Shown piece after piece: positions 6,600 to 10,009 of a stretch of DNA of 10,009 nt. Made by a program: the position numbers and the translations under genes. Position 1 is the first letter of the stretch, and every line of letters starts with the position of its first letter. The stretch lies in contig WOZA01000133.1 of assembly GCA_011620505.1 (NCBI GenBank), forward strand, positions 2,339 through 12,347, written 5' to 3'. Below the pieces are notes generated by a model. It was given only the letters and a program-made list of their open reading frames with translations. It searched no databases and was not told where the DNA came from. This stretch comes from Anaerolineaceae bacterium. Its GTDB lineage: Bacteria; Chloroflexota; Anaerolineae; Anaerolineales; Anaerolineaceae.

Positions 6600-8528
6600 C
6601 TAACTCAATCCCAGTATCTTACCCGTCTCAAAATCGATGTCGATGTCATAATATGCCGGTCTGGTCGGCAGGCCGGGCATGGTGCTCATCGTTCCCAAAA
6701 GGGGATAGACAAAGCCGGCACCAACCGACGCGCTGACATCCCGGATGGGGATGCGGTAGCCCTTCGGCACGCCCTTTAGCTCAGGGTCATGGCTGAGGGA
6801 GAGGTGGGTCTTTGCCATGCAGATCGGCAGTTTGTCATACCCCAGCCGGGTGTATTCAGCGATACGCTCTTCTGCCAACTCGCTGTAATCCACACCGTCC
6901 GCGCCATATACTTCGCGTGCAATTGTTTCGATTTTTTGCTTGATCGGGACATCTAACGGGTAGATGAATTTGAAGTCCGCTGGTTTCTCCGAAGCTCGTA
7001 TGACCGCTTCCGCCAGCGCGATGGCACCCGCCCCACCCTGGCTGAAGTGATCCGCAACTACCGCGTCTTCCACGCCAGGGTGCCCCAGCGCGATTTTACG
7101 CACCAATTCGAGCTCGGCATCGGTGTCCGTCGTGAAGCGATTTATCGCCACAACCACAGGCACGCCAAATTTCTGCGCGATGCTGGCATGCGCCAGCAGG
7201 TTCGCCGCGCCTTTTTCTACTAATTCGAGGTTCTCTTCGATATACTCCGGCGCAAGCGGTGCACCAGCGGTTACCTTCGGACCTCCGCCATGCATCTTGA
7301 GCGCTCTCACCGTCGCCACTAACACCACCACATTGGGGATGTTACCAGAGTATCGACATTTGATATCAAAGAATTTTTCCATGCCCATGTCCGAGCCGAA
7401 GCCAGATTCCGTGACCACAAAATCCGCCAGCTTCAGAGCGATCTTGTCGGCTATGATCGAACTGTTGCCGTGAGCAATGTTGGCAAAGGGACCCGCATGC
7501 ACGAACACTGGGGTGCCTTCGAGGGTTTGCATCAGGTTCGGTTTGATGGTGTCCTTCATCAGCACCGTCAGAGCGCCCGCCACACCCAGATCATCAGCAG
7601 TAATGGGTTCACCCTGCCTGGACTGCCCGATCACGATCTTCGCAATCCGTTCACGCATGTCCTGAAGGCTGGTTGCCAGTGCCAGGATCGCCATCAACTC
7701 ACTTGCGACGCTGATGTAATAGCTCGTTTTGAGCTCAAAACCTTTTTCAGCCTCTCCCTGCCCCACGGTAATTCCGCGCAGCATGCGATCATTTACGTCC
7801 ACTGCCCGCCGCCAGGTGACCGTTTCGGGGTCAATATCCAGCCGCGCAAAGCGCGCCTTTTGCTCGTCGGTCAGCAGATCGGGATCGGTCTCGGTGATGC
7901 CGAGTTTCTTCAGCCGTCCCTGCATACCCACTGAGAAATGACGTTTGCCTTTTTTATCCTTCGGGCACAACCTGTTGAACAGCCCAAGGTCCGTCTGACT
8001 GGATTCATGGAACATGCGGGTGTCGATCGCAGCCGCCAACAGGTTGTTCGCGGCGGTGATGGCGTGAATGTCGCCGGTCAGATGCAGGTTGAAGTCCTCC
8101 ATTGGGACAACCTGTGAGTAGCCACCGCCTGCGGCGCCGCCTTTAATGCCAAAGGTTGGTCCCTGGCTGGGCTGGCGGATGCAGGTGATTACACGCTTGC
8201 CCAGGTGGGCTCCGAGCGCCTGGCTTAACCCAACAGTGGTAGTCGTTTTCCCTTCTCCGAGCGGGGTGGGAGTGATTGCGGTCACGTCGATATATTTGCC
8301 ATCGGGCGCGTCCGCCAGGCGGTCCAGCACTTCAAGTTTGATCTTCGCCTTGTAGTCCCCGTAGAGTTCCAGTTCGCTTTCTTCCAGTCCCATTTCTTCC
8401 GCCACCTGGCGGATCGGTTTGAGCGTTGCCGCCTGGGCAATGTCAATATCCGCTGGCACGGGGTTTTTGGGGTGAAGTGGGGTCGGGACAAACTTACGTC
8501 GTTCTGGGTGTTGAGTCAATGCGCACAT
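6600..8528 (-). CDS. fhs: Formate-tetrahydrofolate ligase (10-formyl-THF synthetase), long form
   Basis: This cytoplasmic enzyme joins formate to tetrahydrofolate using ATP, giving 10-formyl-THF for purine and one-carbon metabolism, or for acetogenic or syntrophic pathways if those exist in this organism. The protein has 642 residues; common bacterial forms have about 555-560. The ATP-binding P-loop TPLGEGKTT is at 88-96. Strong family blocks follow: 'RQPSQGPTFGIKGGAAGGGY' (118-137), 'LTGDIHAITAANNLLAAAID' (150-169), 'EGTPVFVHAGPFANIAHGNS' (337-356), and near the end 'SVGAGFVYPLLGTMSTMPGL' (601-620). The insert 'FARLDIDPETVTW' and its surroundings resemble the C-terminal domain of eukaryotic C1-THF synthase (MTHFD1) as I recall it. 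The start is well supported: AAGGAG (8535-8540) is 6 nt before the ATG. The upstream lipoprotein gene ends 15 nt earlier on the same strand. No frameshift or missing motif is seen. Confidence 0.97.
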   Translation of the reverse strand: MCALTQHPERRKFVPTPLHPKNPVPADIDIAQAATLKPIRQVAEEMGLEESELELYGDYKAKIKLEVLDRLADAPDGKYIDVTAITPTPLGEGKTTTTVGLSQALGAHLGKRVITCIRQPSQGPTFGIKGGAAGGGYSQVVPMEDFNLHLTGDIHAITAANNLLAAAIDTRMFHESSQTDLGLFNRLCPKDKKGKRHFSVGMQGRLKKLGITETDPDLLTDEQKARFARLDIDPETVTWRRAVDVNDRMLRGITVGQGEAEKGFELKTSYYISVASELMAILALATSLQDMRERIAKIVIGQSRQGEPITADDLGVAGALTVLMKDTIKPNLMQTLEGTPVFVHAGPFANIAHGNSSIIADKIALKLADFVVTESGFGSDMGMEKFFDIKCRYSGNIPNVVVLVATVRALKMHGGGPKVTAGAPLAPEYIEENLELVEKGAANLLAHASIAQKFGVPVVVAINRFTTDTDAELELVRKIALGHPGVEDAVVADHFSQGGAGAIALAEAVIRASEKPADFKFIYPLDVPIKQKIETIAREVYGADGVDYSELAEERIAEYTRLGYDKLPICMAKTHLSLSHDPELKGVPKGYRIPIRDVSASVGAGFVYPLLGTMSTMPGLPTRPAYYDIDIDFETGKILGLS

Positions 8529-8543
8529 ACTATTCTCCTTGTA

Positions 8544-9926
8544 TTATTGTCCAATGGTCACATCCTTTGGGATGCTGACCGAAGCGTTTATTTTGAGATC
8601 TTCTAATTTTCCGAGATAAATAATGGGAACCTGCACGGTTATTGAACTGTTGGCATGAATGGTTCCGCTTTGGTTCGATCCACCGCCAACGATCTTGCCA
8701 TCCGCATCCGTGATTACCACGTAAACCACCGCGCTTGAGATATCGGCGCTTAAATTGTTTATGATGTTCACACTGACAGCCTCGCCGCCTGCATCCACCA
8801 CCGGCACACCTGCTACCAGGGGGTCATACCCGAGTTGGAACTGCCCGAATTCTCCCGGCACGATGATCATATCCACCTGCTGCGCCGCACAATCCAGCGG
8901 CAAATCCAGGATCCCGGGTGAGAACACCAGTTCCTGTTCTGGCCAAAGCAGGTCAATGTAGCCCTGCTCTGCCAGGCAGACCTTGTCCGCTGAGTCTGTA
9001 ACCGTCAGAAGGTAATATGTCTCAGTCAAAAGGCGATCGGTCAGGTTCCTGAGCAATGCGCCGCCGGAAACATGCTGATAATCATCGGCGATAAAGTTCC
9101 ACTGCTTGACTTCAATGTTTTCCCACCAGCTGCCGCCTTCCAGGGAGGCGGACTGAGCCGTGATCCACGGGTAGATCTCCACCAGCGCGATCTCCTGGTC
9201 TGCTTTGATCTCTGCCGGGACGGATATGCCTGTGCGATCTTCTTCGGGCACGAAGTCGATTATGCCGCGCCCGCCGCCAATGATCACGCCAGCGGCGTTG
9301 TAGGCAATCGCGTTCAACTCGACTTTGGTGTAGGTATAGGGATCCGAGTTATTGATCCACCCCGTCAGCCTGATCCCGTCTTCAGCTTCCACCCAACTGG
9401 CATTCTTCACAAGTAATGGCTGGGAATATCGCAACTGGCGGTCCTCCAGCCCCTCTTTAACGCGCACCTCAACGGTGTAGGTTTGCAGCCCGGGAAGCAA
9501 TTCGAAGTCCTGGACCAAACCGGTGGTTTCGCGCGGGAAGAGGTAGCGCACAGTGCGAACTTCCTGGGCGATGCGGCTGCCGCTGGCATCCAGCGCCAGC
9601 ACCTCCACCTGCACATCCCGCAGGATCGCGTCCGTGAGGGTGTTGAAGAGCTTGGCGATGATCTGCAGCTCAGCGCCTGTCTGGACGTATTCCAATTCAG
9701 TAATCCGGACTGGATTTGGGTTAACCAGATCAGGGGTCGGGGTCGGATTGACAGGCTCCACCACCACCTGAGGCGTGCCGTCCACCAGGATCACAGTCGG
9801 TTGAATGAGCGTAGCCGTAGGAGGCACAGGCGTGGCAGTCGGGTCGGCAGTTGAAAAGCCCCCGCAGGCGCTTAGGCTGAGCAGGAATACCAGGACGACC
9901 AGGATGAGTGTGTTTTTCCGTTTCAC
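8544..9926 (-). CDS. Lipoprotein with about four FxLYD-like beta-sandwich repeats
   Basis: This 460-residue surface lipoprotein is of unknown function. The signal has a basic start (MKRK), a hydrophobic core, and the lipobox LSAC with lipidation at C21. A Thr/Pro-rich linker ('PTATPVPPTATL', 'NPTPTPDL') runs to about residue 70. I see about four similar units at 75-155, 183-252, 282-356 and 384-450. Each has the pattern N-x-(S/T/L)-...-V-x-V-x-(A/V)-x-D-x-(D/S)-G-x-I followed by an exposed strand, as in 'VQVEVLALDASGSRIA' and 'AVVYVVITDADGKIVG'. This is the layout of FxLYD-type domains, which are non-enzymatic. C317 and C346 may pair. The start is GTG at 9924-9926, with GGAG (9932-9935) 5 nt upstream; the ATG overlapping it by one base meets TGA at once. 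It is probably cotranscribed with fhs, 15 nt downstream. Confidence 0.87.
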   Translation of the reverse strand: MKRKNTLILVVLVFLLSLSACGGFSTADPTATPVPPTATLIQPTVILVDGTPQVVVEPVNPTPTPDLVNPNPVRITELEYVQTGAELQIIAKLFNTLTDAILRDVQVEVLALDASGSRIAQEVRTVRYLFPRETTGLVQDFELLPGLQTYTVEVRVKEGLEDRQLRYSQPLLVKNASWVEAEDGIRLTGWINNSDPYTYTKVELNAIAYNAAGVIIGGGRGIIDFVPEEDRTGISVPAEIKADQEIALVEIYPWITAQSASLEGGSWWENIEVKQWNFIADDYQHVSGGALLRNLTDRLLTETYYLLTVTDSADKVCLAEQGYIDLLWPEQELVFSPGILDLPLDCAAQQVDMIIVPGEFGQFQLGYDPLVAGVPVVDAGGEAVSVNIINNLSADISSAVVYVVITDADGKIVGGGSNQSGTIHANSSITVQVPIIYLGKLEDLKINASVSIPKDVTIGQ

Positions 9927-9960
9927 ATTGTCTCCGCCACCACGCGATCACATGACAGCT

Positions 9961-9989
9961 ATTCTATTTTATCTGTTTGCCGGTGTTTT
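9961..9989 (-). promoter_or_regulatory. Weak candidate promoter for the lipoprotein-fhs unit
   Basis: On the minus strand TAGAAT (9961-9966, 5 of 6 to TATAAT) has only AAAACA (9984-9989) at 17-nt spacing. An overlapping TAAAAT (9966-9971) is an alternative -10. Neither has a good -35. The call rests mostly on position, 35-40 nt before the GTG start; the promoter could lie beyond the window. Confidence 0.27.
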
Positions 9990-10009
9990 GGGTAGTTACG
10001 ATGGCAACA

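Noticed and set aside
7470..7934. 154-codon open frame opposite fhs, and a 116-codon one at 7123-7473
   Set aside because: Both lie antisense to highly conserved fhs codons. They have no ribosome binding site, and their His/Pro/Arg-rich peptides are typical of shadows of a GC-rich gene.
9483..9854. 123-codon open frame opposite the lipoprotein gene
   Set aside because: It is a shadow of the Thr/Pro linker and first repeat; the peptide is Arg/His-rich and has no start signals.
1..10009. CRISPR array, tRNA, rRNA, transposase, integrase or riboswitch
   Set aside because: No spaced direct repeats, cloverleaf, recombinase motif or recognisable riboswitch core was seen. The only tandem repeat is the 2 x 15 bp unit, and the leaders before the main genes are short.

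Overview
The window looks like a piece of a Chloroflexota genome, probably class Anaerolineae. The grounds are indirect: lipoproteins with Thr/Pro-rich linkers after the lipobox, a split MacA/MacB-like export operon, an HtrA-type lipoprotein protease and a long-form formate-tetrahydrofolate ligase, at roughly 50-60% GC outside one AT-rich island. No rRNA, tRNA, CRISPR array, insertion sequence or phage gene was seen, so the phylum is an inference.

Layout. (1) Positions 74-3392, plus strand: a three-gene operon with a membrane-fusion adaptor, an ABC ATPase and a MacB/FtsX-type permease. The genes are separated by 2 nt and then by a 4-nt ATGA overlap. (2) Positions 3429-3450: a perfect GC-rich palindrome that can terminate both this operon and the convergent protease gene. 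(3) Positions 3469-4656, minus strand: a lipoprotein trypsin-like protease with one PDZ domain (HtrA/DegP-like). (4) Positions 4657-4951: an AT-rich divergent promoter region. (5) Positions 4952-6485, plus strand: an AT-richer pair of genes I do not recognise. The first encodes a small secreted protein whose reading frame appears broken by one extra A near 5335-5338; the second encodes a membrane-anchored protein with a Pro-rich tail. (6) Positions 6549-6586: a long hairpin between converging genes. (7) Positions 6600-9926, minus strand: a two-gene unit in which a lipoprotein with about four FxLYD-like repeats lies 15 nt upstream of fhs (10-formyl-THF synthesis).

Functionally, the first half concerns the cell envelope: ATP-driven export or membrane stress through the ABC system, and extracytoplasmic protein quality control by the protease. 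The fhs gene is one-carbon metabolism; its pairing with a surface lipoprotein has no obvious logic. The most interesting part is the 4952-6485 island. It holds an unassigned secreted protein with an apparent frameshift and an exact 15-bp in-frame tandem duplication, followed closely by a second unassigned exported protein. I did not find a convincing new defence or mobile system.
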